The translations under genes were made by a program, and so were the position numbers. The notes beneath the pieces are model-generated. The model saw only the letters and a program-made list of their open reading frames with translations. It was not told the origin of the DNA and searched no databases. 54,106 bases of DNA, taken from NCBI GenBank assembly GCA_944319945.1, contig CALUFN010000012.1, positions 1-54,106 on the forward strand. Direction: 5' to 3'. Source of the stretch: an uncultured Prevotella sp. GTDB taxonomy: Bacteria; Bacteroidota; Bacteroidia; Bacteroidales; Bacteroidaceae. Position 1 is the first letter of the stretch, and the number at the start of each line of letters is the position of its first letter. Shown here one piece after another: positions 17,960 through 25,899 of the stretch.

Positions 17960-18037
17960 ATGAACAAGCAAAACGCATCTTTCTTTAGCTTTTACTTTTA
18001 CTTTGCAAGGCCTTGCGAAGCGGGAAGTTGCGTGTGA
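17960..18037 (+). CDS. Phe/Tyr-rich leader peptide of the pheA operon
   Basis: A 25-codon frame of the pheL type contains the run FFSFYFYF: six Phe and two Tyr in residues 8-15, counting one Ser. It lies between promoter and terminator hairpin, directly before genes of phenylalanine and tyrosine synthesis. Ribosome stalling at these codons when charged Phe- or Tyr-tRNA is scarce would select the antiterminator. The frame ends at 18037 between the two halves of the alternative RNA structure. Confidence 0.85.
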   Translation: MNKQNASFFSFYFYFARPCEAGSCV

Positions 18038-18090
18038 ATTTCAACTTAAGACGAAGTAATCTTTCAGAAAGATACGATCAAGTCCCGCTT
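18018..18090 (+). promoter_or_regulatory. Antiterminator pairing of the phe/tyr attenuator
   Basis: AAGCGGGA (18018-18025) is the exact reverse complement of TCCCGCTT (18083-18090), the 5' arm of the terminator. A second local hairpin, AAGTTG (18025-18030) with CAACTT (18042-18047), overlaps the end of the leader frame. A ribosome stalled in the Phe/Tyr run would leave the antiterminator strand free. Confidence 0.7.
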
Positions 18091-18112
18091 CACCACAATG
18101 AGGCGGGATTTT
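18083..18112 (+). terminator. Attenuator terminator before pheA
   Basis: TCCCGCTTCA (18083-18092) pairs with TGAGGCGGGA (18099-18108) with one G-U pair and a CCACAA loop, followed by TTTT. It lies 32 bp before the pheA ATG. Confidence 0.85.
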
Positions 18113-18143
18113 CAGTTTCAGCAAACATGACAAAAAACGGTAT

Positions 18144-19007
18144 ATGAAGAGAATAGCAATACAAGGCTCCATCGGGTCGTTCCACGACATAGCGGCCCAC
18201 CAGTACTTCAAGGACGAGCAGATACAGCTAATCTGCTGCCAGACGTTCGAGCAGGTGTTCGACAGCATAAAGCGCGACCCTACCGTCATTGGCATGCTCG
18301 CCATAGAGAACACCATAGCTGGTTCGCTGCTGCATAACTACGAACTGCTGCGCAACTCGGGCACGACGATCGTCGGCGAGCACAAGCTTCACATAGAGCA
18401 CAGCATCTGCTGCCTGCCTGAAGACTCATGGGAAACGATTAAGGAGGTGCACTCTCACCCCGTAGCCCTTATGCAGTGCCGCGGATTTCTGTCCGACCAT
18501 CCCGAGCTGAAAGCCGTAGAAGCGTCTGACACGGCTGGCGCGGCAAAGCTCATCTCGGAACATCAGTGCCGCGGCTGGGCTGCAATATGCAACGCCTCGG
18601 CCGCGCGGCTCTACGGCATGAAGATACTGCAAGAGTCGATAGAGGACAACAAGCACAACTTCACGCGCTTCCTCGTGGTGAGCAATCCAAACAAGGCCGA
18701 CTTCCTGCGGCCGCTCGACAAGACCAACAAGGCCAGCCTCGTATTCTCCCTTCCGCACGAGGAGGGCAGTCTCTCGCAGGTGTTGAGCATACTCTATTTC
18801 TATAAGATAAACCTCACGAAGATACAGTCGTTGCCGATAATAGGCCACGAATGGGAATACATGTTCTATGTCGATGTGACCTTCGACAACCTCACGCGCT
18901 ACCGCCAAAGTATAGACGCGATAATGCCGCTGACCAGGGAACTTAAAGTATTAGGAGAATACAAGGATGACGGAAAACAACCAACCATACAGCATAAGGC
19001 CGGCTGA
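18144..19007 (+). CDS. pheA: Prephenate dehydratase
   Basis: 287 aa. It converts prephenate to phenylpyruvate. The N-terminal domain (1 to about 185) holds GSIGSFHDIAA, the AIENTIAGS segment and the catalytic TRF motif in NFTRFLVVS; the C-terminal ACT domain (about 195-275, SLVFSLPHEEGSLSQVL) should bind phenylalanine for feedback control. There is no fused mutase; that domain is carried by the DAHP synthase in this operon. Its 3' end overlaps the aminotransferase gene by 41 bp. Confidence 0.93.
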   Translation: MKRIAIQGSIGSFHDIAAHQYFKDEQIQLICCQTFEQVFDSIKRDPTVIGMLAIENTIAGSLLHNYELLRNSGTTIVGEHKLHIEHSICCLPEDSWETIKEVHSHPVALMQCRGFLSDHPELKAVEASDTAGAAKLISEHQCRGWAAICNASAARLYGMKILQESIEDNKHNFTRFLVVSNPNKADFLRPLDKTNKASLVFSLPHEEGSLSQVLSILYFYKINLTKIQSLPIIGHEWEYMFYVDVTFDNLTRYRQSIDAIMPLTRELKVLGEYKDDGKQPTIQHKAG

Positions 19008-20154
19008 CAGGCTCTCGGCCGTAAGCGAATATTACTTCAGCCGCAAGCTGAAGGAGGTGGCCGGGCTCAACGCCGAGGGCAAGGACATCATCAGTCTTGC
19101 CATAGGCAGCCCCGACATGCCGCCATCTAAGGCTACGGTAGACAAGCTGTGCGAGGTGGCGCGTCAGGACGACGCCCACGGATACCAGCCCACAATGGGC
19201 ACTCCCGAGCTGCGCCGGGCCATGGCCGGATTCTACGAAAGGTGGTACGGAGTGAGCCTCGACCCGCAAACCGAGATTCAACCGCTCATCGGCTCTAAGG
19301 AAGGAATACTCCACGTGACGCTCGCCTTCGTAAATCCGGGCGACAAGGTGCTCGTGCCCAACCCCGGTTATCCTACCTATACGTCGCTCAGCAAGATACT
19401 CGGAGCCGAGGTGGTGAACTACAGTCTCAACGAAAACGACGGCTGGCAGCCCGACTTCGACGAGCTTGAAGGCATGGACCTGACCGGCGTCCGACTGATG
19501 TGGACCAACTATCCCAACATGCCTACGGGTGCTCCGGCACGCATGGAGACTTACCGCAGGCTCGTAGACTTTGCCCGCCGTCACGGCATAGTGGTGGTGA
19601 ACGATAACCCGTATTCGTTCATCCTTAACGATAATCCCGTCTCGCTGCTGCAAGTAGAAGGAGCGAAAGACTGCTGCATAGAGTTCAACTCGATGAGCAA
19701 AAGCCACAACATGCCCGGTTGGAGGGTGGGTATGTGCGCATCTAATGCGACGTTCATCAGCTGGATTCTTAAGATCAAGAGCAACATCGACTCCGGAACG
19801 TTCCGCGGAATACAGCTTGCCGCAGCCGAAGCATACAACAACAGCGACGAATGGCACCGCCGGGCGAACATCGATACTTACCGCCGGCGCCGCCGCTTGG
19901 CAGAGCTTATAATGCAGGAGCTTGGCTGTGAGTACGACGCAAGCCAAGTGGGAATGTTCCTTTGGGGGCGTATTCCAGACCAATATGCCGATGCCGAGGA
20001 GCTGACTGAAAAGGTGTTGCACGAAGCAAGGGTGTTCATCACGCCCGGATTCATATTCGGAAGCAACGGAGGACGCTACGTCCGCATATCCCTTTGCGCT
20101 AAGGACGAAAAGATGGAAGAAACCCTCGAGCGCATAAAGGACATGACAAAGTAA
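18967..20154 (+). CDS. Class I/II PLP aminotransferase of aromatic synthesis
   Basis: 395 aa fold-type I aminotransferase, resembling AspC/LL-DAP aminotransferases. NPGYPTY (about 134-140), NYPNMPTG, DNPYSF and the PLP lysine in NSMSKSHNMPGWRVG (Lys near 245) are all visible. The operon suggests that it transaminates phenylpyruvate, 4-hydroxyphenylpyruvate or prephenate, but sequence does not fix the substrate. It begins 41 bp inside pheA, so the two are probably coupled in translation. Confidence 0.9.
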   Translation: MTENNQPYSIRPADRLSAVSEYYFSRKLKEVAGLNAEGKDIISLAIGSPDMPPSKATVDKLCEVARQDDAHGYQPTMGTPELRRAMAGFYERWYGVSLDPQTEIQPLIGSKEGILHVTLAFVNPGDKVLVPNPGYPTYTSLSKILGAEVVNYSLNENDGWQPDFDELEGMDLTGVRLMWTNYPNMPTGAPARMETYRRLVDFARRHGIVVVNDNPYSFILNDNPVSLLQVEGAKDCCIEFNSMSKSHNMPGWRVGMCASNATFISWILKIKSNIDSGTFRGIQLAAAEAYNNSDEWHRRANIDTYRRRRRLAELIMQELGCEYDASQVGMFLWGRIPDQYADAEELTEKVLHEARVFITPGFIFGSNGGRYVRISLCAKDEKMEETLERIKDMTK

Positions 20155-20177
20155 CAACAAATCAAAACGGAAATATC

Positions 20178-21242
20178 ATGGAACTTGAATTACAACCGCT
20201 CAACCTGCCGAGCGACAAGGAACGACTTACGGTCATAGCCGGCCCGTGTTCGGCCGAAACAGAAGAACAAGTGATGACAACCGCCATGCAGTTGGCCTCT
20301 AAAGGCTGCCACATATTCCGTGCAGGAGTGTGGAAACCGCGTACCAAGCCGGGCGGATTCGAGGGCAACGGCGAGATAGCCCTGCCCTGGCTGCAGCATG
20401 TAAAGGAAGCTACGGGCATGCTCGTAGGCACCGAGGTGGCTACGCCCGAGCACGTAGAGCTGGCTCTTAAATATGGCATTGACGTGCTGTGGATAGGCGC
20501 GCGCTCGTCGGCCAACCCCTTTGCGGTGCAGGCTATAGCCGATAGTCTGCGTGGAGTTGATATCCCTGTGTTGGTGAAAAACCCCGTGAACCCCGACATC
20601 GAGTTGTGGATAGGTGCAATGGAGCGCATCAACCAGGCAGGCGTTAAACGCCTTGCGGCCATACACCGAGGCTTTTCGAGCTACGACAAGAAGATATACC
20701 GCAACCTGCCCATGTGGCAGATACCTATTGAACTGCGCCGAAGGATACCCGACCTACCTATATTCTGCGATCCGAGCCACATCGGAGGACGGCGCGAACT
20801 GATAGCTCCGCTGTGCCAGCAGGCCATGGACCTCGGCTTTGACGGCCTGATTGTGGAAAGCCACTGTGACCCCGACAAGGCGTGGAGCGACGCAAAGCAG
20901 CAGGTCACGCCTGACGTTCTCGACTACATACTGAGCCTTCTCGTAATCCGCGACGAGACTGTTACGACCGAGGGTATCACCACTCTGCGCCGCCAAATCG
21001 ACGAACTCGACAACCAGCTTATGGAGACTCTGGCCAAGCGGATGCGCGTTTGCCGTGAGATAGGCCATTACAAGAAAGAGCACAACATGACAGTGTTGCA
21101 GACTTCGCGCTACAACGAGATACTCGACAAGCGCGGAGCACAGGGTGCCTTGTGCGGAATGGACGCATCGTTCGTAAAGACCGTGTTCGAGGCCGTACAC
21201 GAAGAGTCTGTAAGGCAGCAAATGGAGATAGTAAATAAATAG
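20178..21242 (+). CDS. Bifunctional DAHP synthase / chorismate mutase (type II)
   Basis: 354 aa fusion. The N-terminal DAHP/KDO8P-synthase barrel (about 1-265) has IAGPCSAE, KPRTKPGGFEG, GARSSANPF, VLVKNPVNPD and FCDPSHIGG. The C-terminal AroQ chorismate mutase (about 268-350) begins LRRQIDELDNQLMETLAKRM and has the RxxxxREI helix. It joins the first step of the shikimate route to the branch toward prephenate; such fusions allow allosteric control. It lies 24 bp after the aminotransferase. Confidence 0.93.
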   Translation: MELELQPLNLPSDKERLTVIAGPCSAETEEQVMTTAMQLASKGCHIFRAGVWKPRTKPGGFEGNGEIALPWLQHVKEATGMLVGTEVATPEHVELALKYGIDVLWIGARSSANPFAVQAIADSLRGVDIPVLVKNPVNPDIELWIGAMERINQAGVKRLAAIHRGFSSYDKKIYRNLPMWQIPIELRRRIPDLPIFCDPSHIGGRRELIAPLCQQAMDLGFDGLIVESHCDPDKAWSDAKQQVTPDVLDYILSLLVIRDETVTTEGITTLRRQIDELDNQLMETLAKRMRVCREIGHYKKEHNMTVLQTSRYNEILDKRGAQGALCGMDASFVKTVFEAVHEESVRQQMEIVNK

Positions 21243-21254
21243 GTCTTATAGGGG

Positions 21255-21380
21255 TAAAGGAGTAAGGAGAAAGGGAGTAAAGTAGATTTTTCCATACCAC
21301 CGTCGGCATTATTCTTATTGGCGGAGTGTGCAATTAAAGGCATTTCTACTTACTCCTTTTCTACTTTACTCCTTACTGTA
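21255..21380. repeat. Long inverted repeat of GGAGTAA/TTACTCC words inside the aromatic operon
   Basis: The left arm (21255-21290, GGAGTAAGGAGAAAGGGAG core) faces a complementary right arm (21347-21380, CTCCTTTTCTACTTTACTCC core). It lies between the DAHP synthase-mutase and tyrA genes and could lower tyrA transcription or stabilise the upstream message (inference). Confidence 0.7.
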
Positions 21381-21394
21381 AAAAATATAAAACT

Positions 21395-22177
21395 ATGAGA
21401 ATACTTGTATTAGGCGCAGGTAAAATGGGCAGCTTCTTCCTCGACTTGCTCAGCTTCGAGCACGAAACGGCCGTGTACGAGACGAACCCCGAGCGGCTGA
21501 GGTTCACCTTCAATACGCTCAGGTTCACTACGATGGAAGAGATAGACGAGTTTAAGCCCGAGTTGGTAATCAACGCCGTGACCGTGAAATACACCCTTGC
21601 GGCGTTTGAAGAAGTAATTCCTCATCTGCCTTCCGACTGCATAATAAGCGACATCGCGTCGGTAAAGACCGGTCTGAAAGACTTCTATGCCGGGTGCGGA
21701 CACCGCTATGTGTCGACTCACCCGATGTTTGGCCCGACGTTCGCCAACCTTAACCAGCTGAGCCACGAGAATGCGATAATAATCAACGAGGGCGACTACA
21801 TGGGGCGGATATTCTTCAAGGACCTCTACCAAAGGCTCGGCCTGAGCATCTATGAATACTCTTTCGAGGAGCACGACAAGACCGTGGCCTACTCGCTTAG
21901 CATCCCCTTCGTAAGCACTTTCGTGTTCGCCGCCGTGATGAAACACCAAGACGCGCCTGGCACAACCTTCAAACGGCACATGAACATAGCCAAAGGCGTG
22001 TTGAGCGAAGACGACTACCTGTTGCAGGAAATACTCTTCAACCCTTATACTTCGGAACAAGTGGAGCACATACGCACCGAACTTAAAGCCCTGCTCGGCA
22101 TCATCGAACGGAAAGACGGGCAAGGCATGAAGGACTACCTCGCCAAGATACGGGGCAATCTTAAGGACAACTTGTAA
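21395..22177 (+). CDS. tyrA: Prephenate dehydrogenase
   Basis: 260 aa. It oxidises prephenate to 4-hydroxyphenylpyruvate. An N-terminal Rossmann loop LGAGKMGSFF (6-15) and the STHPMFGPTF motif (about 108-117, substrate-binding His) identify the family. It is short, with no ACT domain. Fourth gene of the operon, separated from the third by 152 bp that hold the inverted repeat. Confidence 0.9.
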   Translation: MRILVLGAGKMGSFFLDLLSFEHETAVYETNPERLRFTFNTLRFTTMEEIDEFKPELVINAVTVKYTLAAFEEVIPHLPSDCIISDIASVKTGLKDFYAGCGHRYVSTHPMFGPTFANLNQLSHENAIIINEGDYMGRIFFKDLYQRLGLSIYEYSFEEHDKTVAYSLSIPFVSTFVFAAVMKHQDAPGTTFKRHMNIAKGVLSEDDYLLQEILFNPYTSEQVEHIRTELKALLGIIERKDGQGMKDYLAKIRGNLKDNL

Positions 22178-22316
22178 ATTAAGAGTCAAGGGGCGGAATT
22201 TAAGGTAGTATGACCTTGCGGTATGAACCACCGCCGATTGTCCATTCTTAATTATTCTTTTTTCATTCAGCCATATGTATTTTTCATTTTAAATTGTTCA
22301 TTTTTAATTAAAAGCT

Positions 22317-23276
22317 ATGTGCCTTCAACTGCTGCTCGTATCGCTGTTCACGTTCGTTGAGTTTAACTGCGAGAACCTGTTCGACTATCGCCACGATAGT
22401 CTTAAGCAGGACATCGAGTTTACGCCTGAAGGCGACCGCCGCTGGACGGAGCGCAAATATTGGGACAAACTGAATAATACGGCGAAGAGCATAATATCAT
22501 GCGGTATTGACGGCGACGACTGGCACATGCCCGACATGATAGCCCTGTGCGAGGTTGAGAACGACAGCGTGATGCGCGACCTCACTAAGCGGTCGCTGTT
22601 GAGAAATGCAAATTACGAATATCTCATGACCTCCTCGCCCGACGTTCGCGGCATCGACGTAGCCCTTATATACCATCCGGGCAGCTTTGCGCCCGTCAGC
22701 CATTACCCGATACGCGTCGCTCCGGTGAAAGGCATGCGTCCTACGCGCGACATTCTTTACGTGTCGGGGCGCATAATTACGGGCGATACGCTCCATGTGT
22801 TCGTAGTCCACGCGCCGAGCCGCTACGGCGGCGAACGGCGCACGAGGGGGCACCGCAGGCTTGTTGTCGATAGGCTTTGCGCCGCAATAGACTCGCTCCT
22901 GACCTCTGGCGGTTCGCCTAAGATAATCATAGCCGGCGACTTTAACGACGGCGCAGGCAGCGAGGCTCTCGATATGTTGGCGCAAAAAGGGCTGACCGAC
23001 GTATCGGCCGGTGCCGTTGGAAGCAACGGGGCCGAGGGCACATACAAGTATAAGGGCCGCTGGGAGAGCATCGACCACATCATTGTAAGCCACGACATGG
23101 CCGCCGCGTTACGCGAATGCAGGGTGAACGACGCGCCGTTCATGCTCGAGAGCGACGACAAATACGGCGGAGTGCAACCGTTCAGGACGTACCGCGCGTG
23201 GAAATACCGCAACGCCTTCAGCGACCATCTGCCGCTCGTGGCACGCTTCAACTTGAGGCGTACCGCACACAAATAA
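22317..23276 (+). CDS. Endonuclease/exonuclease/phosphatase family protein
   Basis: 319 aa. The EEP fold starts almost at once: FVEFNCENLFD (about 12-22), then ALCEVEND (metal-binding Glu), AGDFND (about 207-212) and the terminal SDHLPLVARF with its catalytic His. It should be a Mg2+-dependent phosphoesterase or nuclease. The N-terminal hydrophobic stretch is short and may be only the first beta strand, so secretion is uncertain. The 139-bp gap before it holds degenerate AATTAAGAGT-type words. Confidence 0.85.
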   Translation: MCLQLLLVSLFTFVEFNCENLFDYRHDSLKQDIEFTPEGDRRWTERKYWDKLNNTAKSIISCGIDGDDWHMPDMIALCEVENDSVMRDLTKRSLLRNANYEYLMTSSPDVRGIDVALIYHPGSFAPVSHYPIRVAPVKGMRPTRDILYVSGRIITGDTLHVFVVHAPSRYGGERRTRGHRRLVVDRLCAAIDSLLTSGGSPKIIIAGDFNDGAGSEALDMLAQKGLTDVSAGAVGSNGAEGTYKYKGRWESIDHIIVSHDMAAALRECRVNDAPFMLESDDKYGGVQPFRTYRAWKYRNAFSDHLPLVARFNLRRTAHK

Positions 23277-23306
23277 AAGTTACATAAATGTAAAAAACAT
23301 AACGAA

Positions 23307-23702
23307 ATGCGATTAATCAACAGACTATCAGTTACCGTCACGACGCTGTTTGCATGCTGCCTGACAAGCTGCGGACAGCATGGATTCAGGACGGTAGACG
23401 CCGACGAGTTCGAGAAGGCCATACTGGCGGACACCGTTCAGCTGGTCGACGTGCGCACGGCCGACGAGTTTAAGACCGCCCGCATCGGGCTCGGTACGGC
23501 AAAAAACATCGACATGAAGCGCGCCGACTTCATGGAACAGGCCGCTCGTGAGCTTGACAAGTGCAAGACCGTAGCCGTTTACTGCCGCAGCGGACGGCGC
23601 AGCGCGGAGGCCGCAGGACGTCTTGACGAGGCCGGATTTAAGGTGATCGACCTTAAGGGTGGCATACTCGAATGGCAGGCGCGAGGCAAGACGACGAAGT
23701 GA
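23307..23702 (+). CDS. Rhodanese-like lipoprotein
   Basis: 131 aa. An SPII signal ends in the lipobox LTSC (Cys22). The rhodanese domain follows (about 33-128) with LVDVRTADEF and the active-site loop YCRSGRRS, whose Cys near residue 93 is intact. It should handle persulfide sulfur or act in redox chemistry in the periplasm. The first unit of repeat array C overlaps its stop codon. Confidence 0.88.
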   Translation: MRLINRLSVTVTTLFACCLTSCGQHGFRTVDADEFEKAILADTVQLVDVRTADEFKTARIGLGTAKNIDMKRADFMEQAARELDKCKTVAVYCRSGRRSAEAAGRLDEAGFKVIDLKGGILEWQARGKTTK

Positions 23703-23788
23703 AAGGATGCCTTTAACGATGTAAAAGGTATCCTTTCAGCCTGTAAAAGGTTGCCTTTTGCCGTGTGAAAGACTGCCTTTTGCAATGC
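23701..23788. repeat. 22-bp-period palindrome array C (4 units)
   Basis: Units start at 23701, 23723, 23745 and 23767, exactly 22 bp apart. The third is AAAAGGTTGCCTTTT. The first unit shares the G and A of the rhodanese TGA stop codon. Confidence 0.9.
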
Positions 23789-23834
23789 ATTGAGCATCAA
23801 TGATTTATGTAAACGATAAAAAACATTGGAATAT

Positions 23835-24827
23835 ATGGGTAAGATAAGACTGTTCATCACGCTCGGCACGCTGCTCTTGACGGCGGCGCGCATGTCGGCG
23901 CAAGGGCCTAACGGCACGGGCAAATACTATGAAACCGCCGACGGAGCAAAGGGACGGGAGCTGAAAACGGCTCTCTCGGAAATAATAAAGGTGCACGACG
24001 AGCTTGGATACGGCGACTTGTGGGAAGCCTTCAAGACGACCGACGCGCGCGACGACGGCCGTGTATGGGACATGTACTCGGGCATAACCGACTATGAGTT
24101 TGTAACTTCGGGAACGAATTACAAGGTCGAAGGCGACTGCTATAACCGCGAGCACTCTATGCCTAAGAGCTGGTTTGACGATGAGCGGCCGATGTACACT
24201 GACCTCGTACATCTCATCCCGACAGACGGATACGTGAACGGCAGGCGCAGCAACTATCCTTTCGGCGAGACCGATGAGCCGACGTACACGTCGAGCGGCG
24301 GCTTCTGCAAACTCGGGCCGTCGTCGGTCGACGGTTACAAGGGCACCGTGTTCGAGCCTAACGACGAATACAAGGGCGACTTCGCACGCATTTATTTCTA
24401 TATGGTGACGTGCTATGAGGACAAGGTAAGCACATGGGAGAGCGACATGTTGGCCGGCAACGCCTATCCTGCGCTCACCCAATGGGCACTCGACATGCTT
24501 ATGCGCTGGGCTGAAGAAGACCCCGTAAGCAAGAAGGAGACTGACCGCAACAACGCCGTCAACGCCCTGCAAGGCAACCGCAACCCATATGTCGACTACC
24601 CGGGGCTCGAGCAATACGTATGGGGAGACAAGCAGGACGTAGCCTTCAGCTACGATAATTACTCAACGGGAATAACCGTCACTGTAGCCGATACGGATAT
24701 TCCGATCGCCGACGTATATACCATAACGGGAGTAAAGGTGCGCTCGGGCGTCAGCCGCAGCAAGGCTACGGACGGCCTTAAGCAAGGAGTCTACATCATA
24801 GGGAATAAGAAATACGTGGTAAAGTAA
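23835..24827 (+). CDS. Secreted endonuclease I family nuclease with C-terminal tail domain
   Basis: 330 aa from ATG 23835 (a TTG at 23826 is also in frame). A Sec signal (about 1-23) precedes an EndA-type nuclease with the His-metal finger motif NREHSMPKSWF (about 106-116), DLVHLIPTDGYVN and RSNYPFGE. The last ~45 residues (ITGVKVRSG, then GLKQGVYIIGNKKYVVK) resemble type IX secretion sorting tails of Bacteroidetes. It probably degrades extracellular DNA for nutrients. Confidence 0.88.
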   Translation: MGKIRLFITLGTLLLTAARMSAQGPNGTGKYYETADGAKGRELKTALSEIIKVHDELGYGDLWEAFKTTDARDDGRVWDMYSGITDYEFVTSGTNYKVEGDCYNREHSMPKSWFDDERPMYTDLVHLIPTDGYVNGRRSNYPFGETDEPTYTSSGGFCKLGPSSVDGYKGTVFEPNDEYKGDFARIYFYMVTCYEDKVSTWESDMLAGNAYPALTQWALDMLMRWAEEDPVSKKETDRNNAVNALQGNRNPYVDYPGLEQYVWGDKQDVAFSYDNYSTGITVTVADTDIPIADVYTITGVKVRSGVSRSKATDGLKQGVYIIGNKKYVVK

Positions 24828-24940
24828 TTGGGAATGTAGAGTTGGGAATGGTGAATTATTATTATTATTATTGAGTTTTAGCCGCTTGAAAGTGGGAAAA
24901 GTAATCATAATTCTCCATTCCCAACTCTCTATTCTCAATT
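24826..24940. repeat. Long inverted repeat of GAGTTGGGAATG words
   Basis: The left arm (24826-24866) and right arm (24903-24940) are complementary over about 37 nt with few mismatches. It overlaps the stop of the endonuclease gene and abuts the 64-bp duplication at the SDR gene end, so it lies between convergent genes. Confidence 0.75.
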
Positions 24941-25059
24941 ATATCAATCGTGGTTTCGGTCGATAACGGTGCCGTTTGCCTGGTGGGTTGCAAGTTTCTC
25001 AATTATATCAATCGTGGTTTCGGTCGATAACGGTGCCGTTTGCCTGGTGGGTTGCAAGT
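24932..25059. repeat. 64-bp tandem duplication across the SDR gene end
   Basis: 24932-24995 and 24996-25059 appear identical. The right copy encodes the last 17 codons of the SDR gene and its stop plus 12 bp downstream; the left copy is a second, unused gene end that retains the same TGA. Confidence 0.9.
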
Positions 25060-25772
25060 ACGAGAACCTCGGCTATCTGCACGTGTGCCGGCGCGTTGGC
25101 GGCGTAGAAAGCCACGTCGGCGATGTCGTCGCCGGTCAACGGGCGGATGCCTTTATACACATTGTCGGCCCTGTCGTGGTCGCCGTGGAAGCGGACGACG
25201 CTGAAATTAGTCTCCACTAATCCCGGTTTTACGTTGGTTACGCGCACGGCAGTGTGCGCAACATCGATGCGCAGGCCGTCGGAGAGGGTCTTCACGGCCG
25301 ACTTCGTTGCGCAATAAACGTTGCCCCCGGCGTAAGCGGCATCGCCGGCAACCGAGCCTATGTTGATTACATGCCCCCTGTTGCGCTCCACCATGCCTGG
25401 AACAATCAGTCGGGTCATCGTCAGCAGTCCCTTGATATTAGTGTCGATCATGGCCTCCCAGTCGTCCATGTCGCCCTCGTATTCCTTGTCAAGCCCGAGC
25501 GCAAGCCCCGCGTTGTTCACCAACACGTCGATAACCGCCCACTTGCTCGTAAGCGACTCCACCGCCGCCTGCGCCGCCTTGCGGTCACGGATGTCGAATT
25601 TTAATGCCACGACGTCGGCTCCGAGCTGCCTGACTTGCTGCTCAACGGCCTTCAACTTTTCCTCGTTACGCCCGGTTAGGATTATGTCATACCCACCCTC
25701 GGCGAACTTCCTGGCGCAGGCTTCGCCTATTCCGCTCGTCGCGCCGGTAACCAATGCAATCTTTCTTTTCAT
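25008..25772 (-). CDS. Short-chain dehydrogenase/reductase (YdfG-like)
   Basis: 254 aa from ATG 25772; the frame extends further but only this start gives the usual N-terminus (MKRKIALVTGATSGIG). The cofactor loop TGATSGIG (8-15), NNAG (about 87-90), the catalytic Ser in INIGSVAG and YxxxK in YCATK (about 155) are intact. The best family match I can judge is the NADP-dependent 3-hydroxy acid/serine dehydrogenase group. Its C-terminus lies in a 64-bp tandem duplication. Confidence 0.88.
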   Translation of the reverse strand: MKRKIALVTGATSGIGEACARKFAEGGYDIILTGRNEEKLKAVEQQVRQLGADVVALKFDIRDRKAAQAAVESLTSKWAVIDVLVNNAGLALGLDKEYEGDMDDWEAMIDTNIKGLLTMTRLIVPGMVERNRGHVINIGSVAGDAAYAGGNVYCATKSAVKTLSDGLRIDVAHTAVRVTNVKPGLVETNFSVVRFHGDHDRADNVYKGIRPLTGDDIADVAFYAANAPAHVQIAEVLVLATHQANGTVIDRNHD

Positions 25773-25899
25773 CTTTCTTATAGTTAAATCGAGGATTGTG
25801 CACAGGCGTTTATGAATCATGATTATCATAGTTTATGATTTCTCCTCAATAAGAAGCAATGGTAACCATGATTTACATGCATCTGTTCACAATCCTAAA

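Noticed and set aside
18943-20160. A 405-codon minus-strand open frame over the aminotransferase gene
   Set aside because: It is the antisense shadow of a well-recognised PLP enzyme with a GC-rich third position; no protein family features.
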